A stretch of 52,802 nt of DNA, taken from Deltaproteobacteria bacterium (GTDB lineage Bacteria > Myxococcota > Myxococcia > Myxococcales > 40CM-4-68-19). Location of the stretch: positions 1 to 52,802 of the forward strand of contig VBKI01000098.1 in NCBI GenBank assembly GCA_005879535.1, read 5' to 3'. Under the pieces are notes generated by a model. The model was not told the origin of the DNA. It saw only the letters and a program-made list of their open reading frames with translations, and did no database searches. Shown in pieces: positions 22,571 to 32,304 of the stretch. The translations under genes were made by a program, and so were the position numbers. Each line of letters starts with the position of its first letter. The first letter of the stretch is position 1.

Positions 22571-24163
22571 ATGTTCATGTCCTCAGCCGATTACCGCGAA
22601 TCGCTCCGGCGCTACCGGCCGCACGTGTACGTCGACGGCGACGCCGTCGAGTCCGTCGCTGACGAACCGCGGCTCGCGCCCGGCATCAACGCCGTCGGCT
22701 TGACGTACGACTTCGCGCTGCGCACGGTGCTCGCGCCGGTGATGACGGCGACGCAGAAGACCTCCGGGCAGCCCGTGAACCGGATGCTGCACGTCCCCAC
22801 CACCAGCTCCGACCTGCTCAACAAGCTCGAGGCCGTCCGGGTCATCTGCCAGGAGACGGGCTGCGCGATGCGCTATCTCGGCGGCGACGCCTTCAGCGCC
22901 ATCCTTCAGGCCACGCACCGCATCGACGAGGACAAAGGCACCGATTACAAGGCACGGTTCCTCGCGTACATGCACCGCGCGCAGGCGGACGATCTCGCTC
23001 TCGCCGTCGCCATGACCGACGGCAAGGGCGATCGGTCGCGGCGGCCACACCAGCAGGAGAACCCGGACAGCTACGTGCACATCGCCGAGCGGCGCAAGGA
23101 CGGCATCGTGCTCTCCGGCGTGAAGGCGATCATCACCGGCGCTCCGTACGTGCACGAGATCCTGGTGATGCCGTGCCGGAACATGACCGAGGCCGACGCG
23201 GACTTCGCGGTCTGCTGCGCGGTGCCGGTCGATGCGGAGGGACTCACCCTGGTCGCCCGCCCGGCCGGACGACCCGGAGAGCCCGCGGCCACCTTCAGCG
23301 GCAGATATGGACAGTCGACCGGCGTCGCGCTCTTCGAGCGCGTGTTCGTCCCTTGGGAGCGAGTGTTCCTCGCCGGCGAATGGGAGCATTCGGGCTTTCT
23401 CACTTACAGCTACGCGACGCACCATCGGCACACGTGCATCGGCGCGCGCGCCGGGTTCGGAGACCTGCTCATCGGCGCCGGCGCATTGATGACGGAAGCG
23501 AACGGCCTCGACCTCGACCAGACGCCATACCTCCGGGAGGCGATGGTCGAGCTGATCAAGATCGTCGAGGGCTTCTACGCCTGCGGCGTGGCCGCCTCGG
23601 TCTACGCGAAGGAGGATCCTGCCGGTGACGTCGTACCCGAGCCGGTCTTCGCGAACATCGGCAAGCTGTTGCTCGCGACGCAGATCTACGACATGCACCG
23701 CCTCGCCCATCACGTTTCCGGCGGGCTGATCGTGACGTTGCCGGGCCCCCACGAGGACCACAACCCGGCGACGGCCGGCAGGCTCTCGGAAGTGCTCGGC
23801 GCGCGCTCCGACGTGCCGTATGAGAAGCGGATCGAGGTCGCGCGACTGATCGAGGATCTCACCGCTTCCTACCAGGGCGGCTGGTATTCGGTGATCAGCC
23901 TGCACGGCGGCGGATCGCCCGAGGCGATGAAGCAGGAGATTTGGCGCCACTATCCCGTGGGAAACAAGGTCGAGCTGGTCGAGCGGCTGCTCGAGCGCGG
24001 CGTCCTCGACGACGAGACGCGCAAGATCACGCGCAACCGGCAGCCCGGCCGCTGCTGTGCGGCGGGATGCGTCGTGCCGGACGCACCGCACATGTTGCCG
24101 CTTTCGGAGGCGCGTGAGCCGGAGGTCGTGCCGCTAACCCTGGCGAAGAAGTCCGGCTCCTGA
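22571..24163 (+). CDS. 4-hydroxyphenylacetate 3-monooxygenase/AbfD-family flavoprotein
   Basis: 530 residues of the HpaB/4-hydroxybutyryl-CoA dehydratase superfamily. Visible are VNRMLHVPTTSSDLLNKLEAVR, AVAMTDGKGDRSRRP near residues 136-150, HIAERRKDGIVLSGVKAIITGAP with a flavin-binding pattern, and GARAGFGDLLIGA. As I recall the AbfD alignment, its cluster ligands are Cys99, Cys103, His292 and Cys299. Here the first Cys (ETGCAMRY) and the His (THHRH) remain, while Tyr and Ala replace the other two. A pure flavin role or a different chemistry is therefore possible. A Cys-rich tail (GRCCAAGC) is odd. GGAGG and a TACTAT -10-like box precede it. Confidence 0.78.
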   Translation: MFMSSADYRESLRRYRPHVYVDGDAVESVADEPRLAPGINAVGLTYDFALRTVLAPVMTATQKTSGQPVNRMLHVPTTSSDLLNKLEAVRVICQETGCAMRYLGGDAFSAILQATHRIDEDKGTDYKARFLAYMHRAQADDLALAVAMTDGKGDRSRRPHQQENPDSYVHIAERRKDGIVLSGVKAIITGAPYVHEILVMPCRNMTEADADFAVCCAVPVDAEGLTLVARPAGRPGEPAATFSGRYGQSTGVALFERVFVPWERVFLAGEWEHSGFLTYSYATHHRHTCIGARAGFGDLLIGAGALMTEANGLDLDQTPYLREAMVELIKIVEGFYACGVAASVYAKEDPAGDVVPEPVFANIGKLLLATQIYDMHRLAHHVSGGLIVTLPGPHEDHNPATAGRLSEVLGARSDVPYEKRIEVARLIEDLTASYQGGWYSVISLHGGGSPEAMKQEIWRHYPVGNKVELVERLLERGVLDDETRKITRNRQPGRCCAAGCVVPDAPHMLPLSEAREPEVVPLTLAKKSGS

Positions 24164-24243
24164 GGTTGGTGCGCGCCGGGCTCGAGGACCGCGAAACGGG
24201 ATGCGGTACCGACGTGAGGTCCTGGAGCCCGCCGCGAATTGAG

Positions 24244-24459
24244 CTAGTCGAGTTGCTGGAACTCGCCGATCTCGTTGCTGGGCGGCGGCGGCTGGTGCGA
24301 AGTCGAAGCTTCGTCGAGCGAGGGGATCGGCGGGGTCATGGTCTCCACCTGGTTCTGGACGGCTGCTTCCACGTCGAAGCGGAAGGTCGCTAGCATTCCG
24401 ATGACGAGGCAGAGCGCGACGAGGCTGACCGCGACGGTCGACCATCTGAGCCATTTCAT
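24244..24459 (-). CDS. Small single-span membrane protein with proline-rich tail
   Basis: 71 residues. A good ribosome-binding site (GGAGGTG, six bases before ATG 24459) supports a real gene. Residues 5-27 (RWSTVAVSLVALCLVIGMLATF) form one membrane helix or uncleaved signal. The remainder is a short extracytoplasmic tail with PPIP and QPPPPS. I do not recognise a family. It stands alone between the HpaB-family gene and the exported protein at 24704. The roughly 240 bases upstream hold no other feature I can support. Confidence 0.6.
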   Translation of the reverse strand: MKWLRWSTVAVSLVALCLVIGMLATFRFDVEAAVQNQVETMTPPIPSLDEASTSHQPPPPSNEIGEFQQLD

Positions 24460-24703
24460 GTTGACACCTCCGCGAAGGTGCATACGCAGAAGTGGTGCCA
24501 GCGGCGAACGGCGCGAACCAGCCGAATCCGTCCTCTTCGGGCGCGATCGATGTGTAGCGCTACAGCGGCGCCACAAAAAGCGGGGTGCAGCGCGCCCTCT
24601 TGCCGACTCGCGACCCACGTCGGCGCACATCGCGCGCTCGATTGGCGCGATGGTACCGTCCCTCTGAAGGCTACCGTTTAACCGTTTCCCCGGAGGGATT
24701 TCG

Positions 24704-25219
24704 ATGCGACTTTTCAGCAAGCTGGCGTTTTGCTTCCTGCTCGCCGCGAACGTCGCGCGCGCGCAGTCAACCACGAACGATGCGGCGCCGAAGGCCGACG
24801 CGCCCAAGCCCGCGGCGGACACCGCGACCGCGGCTCCGGCCGAGCCGAAGACCGAGGCTGCCCCGGCGCGGCCGTATGTCGATTCCGCGATCACGTTCCT
24901 CACCTCGCTCAGCCACACGAATCGGTCGGGCGACGCCGGCACGAAGGCGTGGGCCGACCTGCGGTCCGTGTCCGTCGACAAGGTGCCGGTGAAGTGGGCC
25001 GGCAAGGAACTGGTGATCGACGCCCAGGCCGGCCACAGCGACGCGATGCTGGTCCGCTTCTCCAAGGTGAGCACCTGGCGCGAGGCGTTCGACGTCCAGG
25101 GCGTCACCATCGAGAAGGCGCAGATCAAGGTCGGCGACCAGGACTACACCGGCAAGGCGCGGCTGAAGCTGGCGGAGAAGAACGGGAAGTGGGTCGTGGA
25201 GTCGCTCGAGGTCGAGTAG
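24704..25219 (+). CDS. Exported protein of unknown function
   Basis: 171 residues with a clear signal peptide (MRLFSKLAFCFLLAANVARAQ, likely cut after ARA). An Ala/Pro/Lys/Asp-rich low-complexity linker follows (about 22-55), then a compact domain of about 110 residues with alternating strands (VPVKWAGKELVIDAQ, GVTIEKAQIKVGDQDYTGKARLKL, GKWVVESLEVE). GGAGGG lies before the ATG. I do not recognise the fold. The strong hairpin at 25268 ends the unit. Confidence 0.65.
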   Translation: MRLFSKLAFCFLLAANVARAQSTTNDAAPKADAPKPAADTATAAPAEPKTEAAPARPYVDSAITFLTSLSHTNRSGDAGTKAWADLRSVSVDKVPVKWAGKELVIDAQAGHSDAMLVRFSKVSTWREAFDVQGVTIEKAQIKVGDQDYTGKARLKLAEKNGKWVVESLEVE

Positions 25220-25267
25220 CGGGACTGCCGAAGGCAGCCCAGCTATTGCAGTTAGACTATCCATTCT

Positions 25268-25300
25268 CGGCGCGCCAGCCACATGTGGGCTGGCGCGCCG
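25268..25300 (+). terminator. Strong GC hairpin, possible terminator
   Basis: A perfect 13-base inverted repeat, CGGCGCGCCAGCC (25268-25280) and GGCTGGCGCGCCG (25288-25300), with a 7-base loop ACATGTG. It lies 49 bases after the exported-protein gene and 85 before the form II CO dehydrogenase operon. No T-run follows (CGTGTTG), so it may be a weak or Rho-assisted terminator, or protect mRNA ends. Confidence 0.5.
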
Positions 25301-25384
25301 CGTGTTGACCGCCTGACCGCCGGGTGGTAACGCCCACGGCCCTCCGGGGCACGGTCGCTCACACGACCCCGAAGGGGGTCCGCC

Positions 25385-25846
<462 letters not shown>

Positions 25847-25849
25847 CCC

Positions 25850-28195
25850 ATGCCCGAGCGACTCTTCGGAGCCAGCATCAAGCGCCGCGAGGACCCGCGC
25901 CTGATCACCGGCAAGGGGCAGTTCGTGGACGACGTGCGCGTCCCCGGGACGACGTACGCGGCGTTCGTTCGCAGCCCTCACGCCCACGCCCGCATCGCGC
26001 GCATCGACGCGTCGGCGGCGAAGCGGCTCCAGGGCGTCGTCGCCGTGTACACCGGCAAGGACCTGGTCGACGGCGGGGTGAAACCGATCCCGACTGGCTG
26101 GCTGATCCCGAACATCAAGATCCCGGCCCACTACCCGCTCGCAACCGATCGCGCCCGCTACATGGGAGACGCCGTCGCGGTGGTGATCGCGGAGTCGCCT
26201 TACGTCGCCCGCGACGCCGCCGAGCTGATCGACGTCGAATACGAGCCGCTGCCCGCCGTCGCCGATCCGGCCAAAGCGGTTCAACGCGGCGCTCCGGCGG
26301 TGCACGACGAGGCCGCCGACAACGTCTGCTTCCGCTGGCAGCTCGGCGACAAGGCGGCGACCGACAAGGCCTTTGCCGGCGCGGCGAAGGTGGTGAAGGA
26401 GAGCTTCCGCAACCACCGGCTGATCCCCAACGCCATCGAGCCGCGCTCCGCGCTCGCCAGCGTCAATCCGGGCACTGGCGAGGTGACGCTCTGGCTGACG
26501 ACGCAGAACCCGCACGTGCACCGGCTGATCATGTCGGCGTTCGTCCTCGGGCTGCCGGAGCACAAGCTGCGCGTGATCTCGCCCGACGTGGGCGGCGGAT
26601 TCGGATCGAAGATCTTCGTCTATCCGGAGGAGTGCGTCGTCACCTGGGCATCGCGCGCGCTCTCGCGTCCGGTCAAGTGGACCGCCGATCGGCGCGAGGC
26701 GTTCCTCAGCGACGCGCACGGCCGCGATCACTACAGTGACGCCGAGATGGCGCTCTCCGAGGATGGACGGATCCTCGCGCTGCGGGTGAAGACCATCGCC
26801 AACATGGGCGCGTACCTGTCGCTCTTCGCCCCCGCCATCCCGACCTATCTCTACGGAACGCTGCTCGCGGGCGCCTACCAGACGCCGGCGATCCATGTCG
26901 ACGTCACTGCGGTCTTCACCCACACCACGCCGGTCGACGCCTATCGCGGCGCGGGCCGGCCCGAGGCCTGCTACCTCCTCGAGCGCATGGTGGATCTGTC
27001 GGCGCGCGAGCTGGGGATGGATCCGCTGGAGATCCGCCGCAAGAACTTCATCCCCAAGGAGAAGTTCCCCTACCAGACGCCGGTCGCGGTCCTCTACGAC
27101 AGCGGGAACTATGCGGCCGCGCTCGACAAGGCGCTGGAGAGCTTCGACTACGCCGCGTTCCGCAAGGAGCAGGAGCAGGCGCGCAAGCGCGGCCGCTATC
27201 TCGGCGTCGGGTTCTCCACCTATGTCGAGGCATGTGGTCTGGCCCCTTCGCAGGTCGCGGGGGCGCTGGGGGCGCAGGCAGGTCTCTACGAGAGCGCTAC
27301 CGTGCGCGTGCATCCCACCGGCAAGGTGACGGTCTTTACCGGCTCGCACAGCCACGGGCAGGGACACGAGACGACGTTCGCCCAGGTGGCCGCGGACGAG
27401 CTGCAGCTGCCGCTCGAAGACGTAGAGATCGTCCACGGCGATACCGGCCAGGTACCGTTCGGGATGGGCTCGTACGGCAGCCGCAGCGGACCCGTCGGCA
27501 CGGCCGCCGTCTACATGGGCACGCAGAAGATCAAGGAGAAGGCGAAGAAGATCGCCGCGCACCTGCTGGAGGCGAACGAAGCCGACGTCGTCTACGAAGG
27601 CGGCAAGTTCTCGGTGAAGGGCTCGCCGGGACGCTTCAAGACCTTCGGCGACATCGCGCTGATGGCCTATCTCGCGCACAACATGCCGAAGAACCTGGAG
27701 CCCGGCCTCGAGGCGATCAGCTTCTTCGATCCGGGCAACTTCGTGTTCCCGTTCGGGACGCACATCTGCGTGGTGGAAGTAATGCGCGACACCGGGCAGG
27801 TGAAGGTGCTTCGCTACCTGGCGGTCGACGATCTCGGACGCGTCATCAACCCCATGATCGTCGACGGCATGGTGCACGGCGGCGTTGCGCAGGGCGTCTC
27901 GCAAGCCCTGTGGGAGCACGCGGAGTACGACGAGAACGGCCAGCTGATCACCGGATCGTTCATGAACTACGCGCTGCCGCACGCCGACGACCTGCCTTCG
28001 GTACAGGTGGGCCGGACGGAGACGCCGAGCCCCGTGAACCCGCTCGGCATCAAGGGGGCGGGCGAGACCGGCACCATCGCCTCCACTGCCGCCGTTTCCA
28101 ATGCGGTCATGGATGCGCTCGCGCCGTTCGAGGTCCGCCACATCGACATGCCGCTCACTCCAGGCCGGATCTGGGAAGCCCTGCAGGGCCGCTGA
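25850..28195 (+). CDS. coxL: CO-dehydrogenase-like large subunit, form II (molybdopterin)
   Basis: 781 residues, the catalytic molybdenum-cofactor subunit. The active-site loop at residues 364-370 reads AYRGAGR, the form II motif, not the form I AYxCSFR. The copper-ligating cysteine of true CO dehydrogenase is therefore missing. Other landmarks are DVGGGFGSK near 246-254, [27 protein letters not shown] and the C-terminal catalytic Glu in [13 protein letters not shown]. Form II enzymes have uncertain substrates: slow CO oxidation has been suggested, and other aromatic or purine-like hydroxylations are possible. Confidence 0.92.
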   Translation: MPERLFGASIKRREDPRLITGKGQFVDDVRVPGTTYAAFVRSPHAHARIARIDASAAKRLQGVVAVYTGKDLVDGGVKPIPTGWLIPNIKIPAHYPLATDRARYMGDAVAVVIAESPYVARDAAELIDVEYEPLPAVADPAKAVQRGAPAVHDEAADNVCFRWQLGDKAATDKAFAGAAKVVKESFRNHRLIPNAIEPRSALASVNPGTGEVTLWLTTQNPHVHRLIMSAFVLGLPEHKLRVISPDVGGGFGSKIFVYPEECVVTWASRALSRPVKWTADRREAFLSDAHGRDHYSDAEMALSEDGRILALRVKTIANMGAYLSLFAPAIPTYLYGTLLAGAYQTPAIHVDVTAVFTHTTPVDAYRGAGRPEACYLLERMVDLSARELGMDPLEIRRKNFIPKEKFPYQTPVAVLYDSGNYAAALDKALESFDYAAFRKEQEQARKRGRYLGVGFSTYVEACGLAPSQVAGALGAQAGLYESATVRVHPTGKVTVFTGSHSHGQGHETTFAQVAADELQLPLEDVEIVHGDTGQVPFGMGSYGSRSGPVGTAAVYMGTQKIKEKAKKIAAHLLEANEADVVYEGGKFSVKGSPGRFKTFGDIALMAYLAHNMPKNLEPGLEAISFFDPGNFVFPFGTHICVVEVMRDTGQVKVLRYLAVDDLGRVINPMIVDGMVHGGVAQGVSQALWEHAEYDENGQLITGSFMNYALPHADDLPSVQVGRTETPSPVNPLGIKGAGETGTIASTAAVSNAVMDALAPFEVRHIDMPLTPGRIWEALQGR

Positions 28196-28206
28196 GGGAG
28201 GACATC

Positions 28207-29079
28207 ATGTACTCCGCTCCGTTCGAGTACCACGCTCCCGCGACGCTCTCGGAAGCCATCGCCCTGCTCGGCCGCTACGGCGACGAGGCGAAAGTCCTCG
28301 CCGGCAGCCAGAGCCTCATCCCGCTGATGAAGCTGCGGCTCGCGCAGCCAGCCCACGTCGTCGATCTGCGCAAGGTGGACGGCCTCACTGGCGTGCGCGA
28401 GGCGCAGGGTGCGCTGCTCGTCGGCGCGCTGACCACGCACGCGGCGATGGCCGCCTCCGAGTTGGTGCGCGCGAAGCTGCCGATGGCGGCGGAGGCGGCG
28501 AGCCAGATCGGCGATCCGCAGGTGCGCAATCTCGGCACCATCGGCGGCAGCCTCGCGCACGCGGATCCGTCGGCGGACTGGCCCGCGGTGCTTACGGCGC
28601 TGGACGCCACGGTGGTTCTCGCCGGCCCACGGGGAGAGCGGACCCTGAAAGTGCAGGACCTGATCACGGGCCCGCTCAGCACGGTCCTCGAGAACGGGGA
28701 GCTGCTGACGCAAGTCAAGATTCCGCTACCGCCCGCGCGGACCGCAGGAGCGTACGAGAAGCTGCCCAACCCGGCGTCGCGATTCGCGATCGTCGGCGTC
28801 GCGGCCGAAGTGTCGCTGGATGCGCGAAACACGGTGCAGTGGTCGCGCATTGCCATCACCGGCCTTGCCCCGAAGGTGACGCGCGCGACGGCGGTCGAGC
28901 AGGCCTTGCAGGGCAAGACTGCAGATGCCGCCACGGTCAAGGCGGCCTCCGCCCGCGCAGCCGCGGGGATGGAGCTCCGCCCCGACCTGACCGGGTCGGC
29001 TGCGTACAAGGCGCAGCTCGCGGCCGTGTACACGGAGCGCGCCGTGCTCCGCGCCGTCTCGCGCGCCCGCGAGCGCTGA
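28207..29079 (+). CDS. coxM: CO-dehydrogenase-like medium subunit, form II (FAD)
   Basis: 290 residues, the FAD subunit passing electrons to quinone or another acceptor. The two flavin motifs are VLAGSQSLIPLMKLRL (residues 33-48) and TIGGSLAHADPSADWPA; AYEKLPNPASRFAIVGVAAEV in the C-terminal domain also fits. The start is ATG 28207, after GAGGGAGGAC. Third gene of the S-L-M operon, 11 bases after coxL. No maturation genes sit in this operon; those for the form I enzyme 5 kb away may serve both. Confidence 0.92.
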   Translation: MYSAPFEYHAPATLSEAIALLGRYGDEAKVLAGSQSLIPLMKLRLAQPAHVVDLRKVDGLTGVREAQGALLVGALTTHAAMAASELVRAKLPMAAEAASQIGDPQVRNLGTIGGSLAHADPSADWPAVLTALDATVVLAGPRGERTLKVQDLITGPLSTVLENGELLTQVKIPLPPARTAGAYEKLPNPASRFAIVGVAAEVSLDARNTVQWSRIAITGLAPKVTRATAVEQALQGKTADAATVKAASARAAAGMELRPDLTGSAAYKAQLAAVYTERAVLRAVSRARER

Positions 29080-29196
29080 CATCACGATTTCGTACGTGGC
29101 GAGGATTCGAGCGCCTGCCCGCACGCTGGGGAGGGGCGGTTCACCATTGCGGCCAACCGTCCGAGTGCGAAGGGTTCATTCGGTATCGGGGGTTAC

Positions 29197-30915
29197 ATGC
29201 GCGGCGGAATGTCGGCGTTCGCTCTCGCGCTCTTTGCAGCGGCCTGCGGCGTCAGCTCGAACGAGACAGATCAAAACCGGAACCCGCAGCAGGTGACGCT
29301 CCGCGTGACCACCTCCGGCAGCGGCCTGGTGCGGGGCGCTGGCTCGGACTGCCGGTCCAGCTGCAGCGCGCAGTATGTCAAAGGCTCGCAGGTCCATCTC
29401 GTTGCCGTGCCGGATGCCGACTCCAGCTTCAGCGGCTGGTCAGGAGCGTGCAGCGGCACCGCCGCCTGCGATTTGACTTTGGATGCGGATCGCGACCTGG
29501 CGGCGACGTTTGCGGGCTCGCCGCCGCCTCCCCCCGGTCAGCGCCGGCTCACCGTGATCGTGCAGGGCCACGGCCGCGTCACCTCGCGGCCGGCCGGGCT
29601 CGATTGCGACTCATCGACCTGCAGCGCGGACTTCGCGGACGGGATTTCGATCTCGCTGGACGCGGCGCCGGCGAGCGGCTTCAACTTCGACGGCTGGGGC
29701 GCCGGCTGCAGCGGGCCTGGAGGCTGCACGTTGACGTTGCGCAGCGACCGCACGGTGTATGCGAACTTCACCGCGCAGCAGCCGCCACCCCCTCCACCGC
29801 CGTCGCAAGCGCACCTCGTCGCTTCCGTCACCGGCCCGGGAACGGTCACCGGCGGCGGCCTGAACTGCGGCGAATCGACCGCGACGTGTGACGTCACTCT
29901 CGCCGGGGGAAGCACGGTCACCCTCACCGCGTCGCCGGCAGGCCGGACGCGGTTCATGGGCTGGGGCGGCGCGTGCTCCGGCACGACCACCACCTGCGAG
30001 CTGACGGTGAACGCGGACACCAAGGTCACCGCGGAGTTCCAGTCGGAGGTGATGGCGCTCGCCCCCAGCGACGGGACGAACATCTATCCGGTGATGGCGC
30101 TGAACTCGACGCGCCTTTTCTGGCCGCGCTGGACGAACGGCAGCGCGATCTGGTCGATGCCGAAAAAGGGCGGGGAAGCCGTGCGCGTCGTCGCCGCGAG
30201 CGTCACGGCGATGGCGGCGGACGACGCCTACCTGTACTGGACGGATCAGCACAGCCTGTACTCGGTTCCGGTGGGCGGAGGGGAGGTCGCACAGCTCGCT
30301 TCGGCGTGGCCGATCGAAAAGCTCGCGCTCGACGAGGTGGGCGCGCTCTATTGGACGGTCGGCCCGGGAATCGGCACGAACGGCTCGGTGCACCGGATGC
30401 AGAACCGGGCGGATTCGGTGATCGCCAGCGACCAGTACCCCGCGGGCGCCGTTGCCGTCGACGCGGATTACGTGTACTTCGCCACCTCCACCGCGAGCGG
30501 CGCCGTGCGCCGCGTTCCGCGCAAGGGAGGCACGGTCGAGTCGCTGTTGGACTGCGCCGCGACCTGCTCCGTCTATGGCGTGCGGGTCGACGCAGAGAAC
30601 GTTTACTGGCGCGAAGCCTACAGCGGAAGGGTGTTCGCCCGCGACAAGAAGACCGGCGCAGTGCGCACGCTCGATGGCGGCAATGGGTCGGACGGGTCAA
30701 CCGTCTATGCAGACCTCCAGGTCAATGCTGGAGTCGTGTATTGGAACAGGATCGGAGGCCTCGGGCCGGTCTACGGAATCTTCCGCGTCAATGGCGACGG
30801 AACCGGCTTCGGCGCCGTCGCCAGCAGCAACGACGCGGCCTGGTATGGGCTGGCCGTCGACGACGACGCCGTGTACTACTTCCATGCCAGCTCGATCATC
30901 CGCCGGCTGAAGTAG
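29197..30915 (+). CDS. Lipoprotein with three Cys-bounded GW repeats and a beta-propeller
   Basis: 572 residues. A lipoprotein signal (MRGGMSAFALALFAAACG, lipobox AAAC) opens it. Three repeats of about 80 residues follow (roughly 30-280), each ending in a pattern like F-x-G-W-x-G-A-C-S-G...C-x-L-T-x-x-x-D; Pro-rich linkers divide them. Such repeats resemble the bacterial InlB-like B-repeat group. The C-terminal half has propeller-like blades with tyrosine/tryptophan strands (AYLYWTDQHSLYSVPVGGG, YVYFATSTASGAVRRVP, VYWREAYSGRVFARD). It is probably surface-exposed; the function is unknown. It overlaps the convergent gene at 30896 by 20 bases. Confidence 0.72.
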   Translation: MRGGMSAFALALFAAACGVSSNETDQNRNPQQVTLRVTTSGSGLVRGAGSDCRSSCSAQYVKGSQVHLVAVPDADSSFSGWSGACSGTAACDLTLDADRDLAATFAGSPPPPPGQRRLTVIVQGHGRVTSRPAGLDCDSSTCSADFADGISISLDAAPASGFNFDGWGAGCSGPGGCTLTLRSDRTVYANFTAQQPPPPPPPSQAHLVASVTGPGTVTGGGLNCGESTATCDVTLAGGSTVTLTASPAGRTRFMGWGGACSGTTTTCELTVNADTKVTAEFQSEVMALAPSDGTNIYPVMALNSTRLFWPRWTNGSAIWSMPKKGGEAVRVVAASVTAMAADDAYLYWTDQHSLYSVPVGGGEVAQLASAWPIEKLALDEVGALYWTVGPGIGTNGSVHRMQNRADSVIASDQYPAGAVAVDADYVYFATSTASGAVRRVPRKGGTVESLLDCAATCSVYGVRVDAENVYWREAYSGRVFARDKKTGAVRTLDGGNGSDGSTVYADLQVNAGVVYWNRIGGLGPVYGIFRVNGDGTGFGAVASSNDAAWYGLAVDDDAVYYFHASSIIRRLK

Positions 30916-31291
30916 CCACATCCGCCACGGCCTCCAGCGCCGACCGCAGAATCTGGAGAGGCAACAGCGCACAGCTGACCCGCGAAGGGCGCAGCTCCGT
31001 CCGCAGCGCTGCGAGCAGCTCCGCGTCGGCGAGCTTGCGCGCGGCTTCGACCGGAACCCCGTTCAAGAGGTCGCCGAGGATCGATGCCGCGGCGATCGAG
31101 ACCATGCACGCTTCCGCCTGGAAGCGCAGCGCGGCCAAGCGCCGATCGCGGATGCGCAGCTCGATGCGCACGCGGTCGCCGCAGAGCGGATTGACCCCTT
31201 CGTGCGCGGCATCGGGCGATTCCAGGGCGCCGCGGTTGCGGGGATTGCGCGCATGGTCCGCGATCACTTCGCCATACAGCGGCGCGCTCAA
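30896..31291 (-). CDS. NifU/IscU-like iron-sulfur scaffold in the CO dehydrogenase island
   Basis: 131 residues. The three scaffold cysteines are in place: NPLCGDRV (Cys37), EACMVSIAAASIL (Cys63) and RVSCALLPLQIL (near Cys107), and the opening LYGEVIADHARNPRNRGAL is typical of IscU/SufU. The aspartate after the first Cys is present. It probably assembles or donates [2Fe-2S] clusters, plausibly for the CoxS subunits (inference from context). Start is TTG 31291, overlapping the upstream gene's stop (TTGA). Last gene of the minus-strand cox accessory operon. Confidence 0.8.
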   Translation of the reverse strand: MSAPLYGEVIADHARNPRNRGALESPDAAHEGVNPLCGDRVRIELRIRDRRLAALRFQAEACMVSIAAASILGDLLNGVPVEAARKLADAELLAALRTELRPSRVSCALLPLQILRSALEAVADVATSAGG

Positions 31292-32295
31292 TCGAGTTGT
31301 CCCCTGGGCACGCCTTGCCGGTACGGCGCGAGCCGGTACGAGGTCTCGGGCGCGATGATTCCGCCCGCCGAGAGCGCCGCGATCTCGGCGGCCCCCATCC
31401 GGTCGCCTGCCATCACACGCGGCAGCACCACGTCGAGCGAAGTGGCGCGGGAGAAGATCCCGCAGGAAGGCGCGCCGAGAATCGGAACGTCGCCGAGATA
31501 GGCGATCCAGAGCAGCGTTCCCGGGTAGGCCGGAACTCCGTGCCGCTCCATTCGCGCGCCCGCCACCTCCAGCGCCTGGAGCACCGGATCCTGCGGATCC
31601 ATCGACCGGCTACCGGCGAGGACGATGAGCTGCGCTCCGGCGCGCTGCTCGCCGGCCAGCGCCTCGGCCAGGGCCCGCGGATTTCCCGGCACCGATCGCG
31701 CCGTCTCCAGCCTGGAACCGAAGAAGGAGAGCTTTTCGTGAAAGGAGCGGCGCGCCTTCTCCAACGCGACCTCGGCGATCTGCTCGTGGACGAGCAACGA
31801 GCCACGCGCGGGCACGAAAGGGCGCACGCGAACCAGGCCGCCCGACGCGATCTCCTCCGCCTGCCGCACGCGCTGCTCGCGGGTGACGAAGGGCACCACC
31901 TTCGCGCGCCCGATGACGTCGCCTTCGACGGCGACGTAATCCTGCGGGTGCGCATACGCGGCCAGGTCGGGCACCAGATTGACGTCGCGGAGCCGCGTGG
32001 CGTCGATCGCGACCAGCCCCCGCCGCCGGGCCACCAACGGGAAGGACCCGCCGTCGACCTCGCCGACGCCGACTCCGTCGCCTGCGACGGCGGAGGCGAG
32101 CCTGCGGCCCGCGACGTCCTCGTGGACGTCGCCCGCCTCCAGCTCGAGGACGTCCAGCTCCTTCCATGCCGCCGCGTCGATCGCGCGCACGTCCGCTTCC
32201 GAGAGCACGCGGCCCTTCTTCAGGCTGCCGAGATCACGCGTCAGGACCAGGCCCGGCGCAACCTTCTCTCCCCGCACGATTCGCCGCTGGTTCAT
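31288..32295 (-). CDS. Molybdopterin-binding (MoCF domain) protein
   Basis: 335 residues. The C-terminal half resembles the MoeA/MogA-type molybdopterin-binding fold (AQLIVLAGSRSMDPQDPVLQALEVAGARMERHGVPAYPGTLLWIAYLGDVPILGAPS). The start EKVAPGLVLTRDLGSLKKGRVLSEADV is like proteins found in xanthine dehydrogenase and CO dehydrogenase maturation clusters. A role in binding or handling the molybdopterin cofactor before insertion is likely. It lies nine bases after coxE and overlaps the NifU-like gene, so all four minus-strand genes form one operon. Confidence 0.78.
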   Translation of the reverse strand: MNQRRIVRGEKVAPGLVLTRDLGSLKKGRVLSEADVRAIDAAAWKELDVLELEAGDVHEDVAGRRLASAVAGDGVGVGEVDGGSFPLVARRRGLVAIDATRLRDVNLVPDLAAYAHPQDYVAVEGDVIGRAKVVPFVTREQRVRQAEEIASGGLVRVRPFVPARGSLLVHEQIAEVALEKARRSFHEKLSFFGSRLETARSVPGNPRALAEALAGEQRAGAQLIVLAGSRSMDPQDPVLQALEVAGARMERHGVPAYPGTLLWIAYLGDVPILGAPSCGIFSRATSLDVVLPRVMAGDRMGAAEIAALSAGGIIAPETSYRLAPYRQGVPRGQLD

Positions 32296-32304
32296 CGTTC
32301 TCTC

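Noticed and set aside
25850-28195. Form II CoxL taken as a second genuine CO dehydrogenase
   Set aside because: The active-site loop lacks the copper-ligating Cys (AYRGAGR), so CO oxidation cannot be claimed from sequence.
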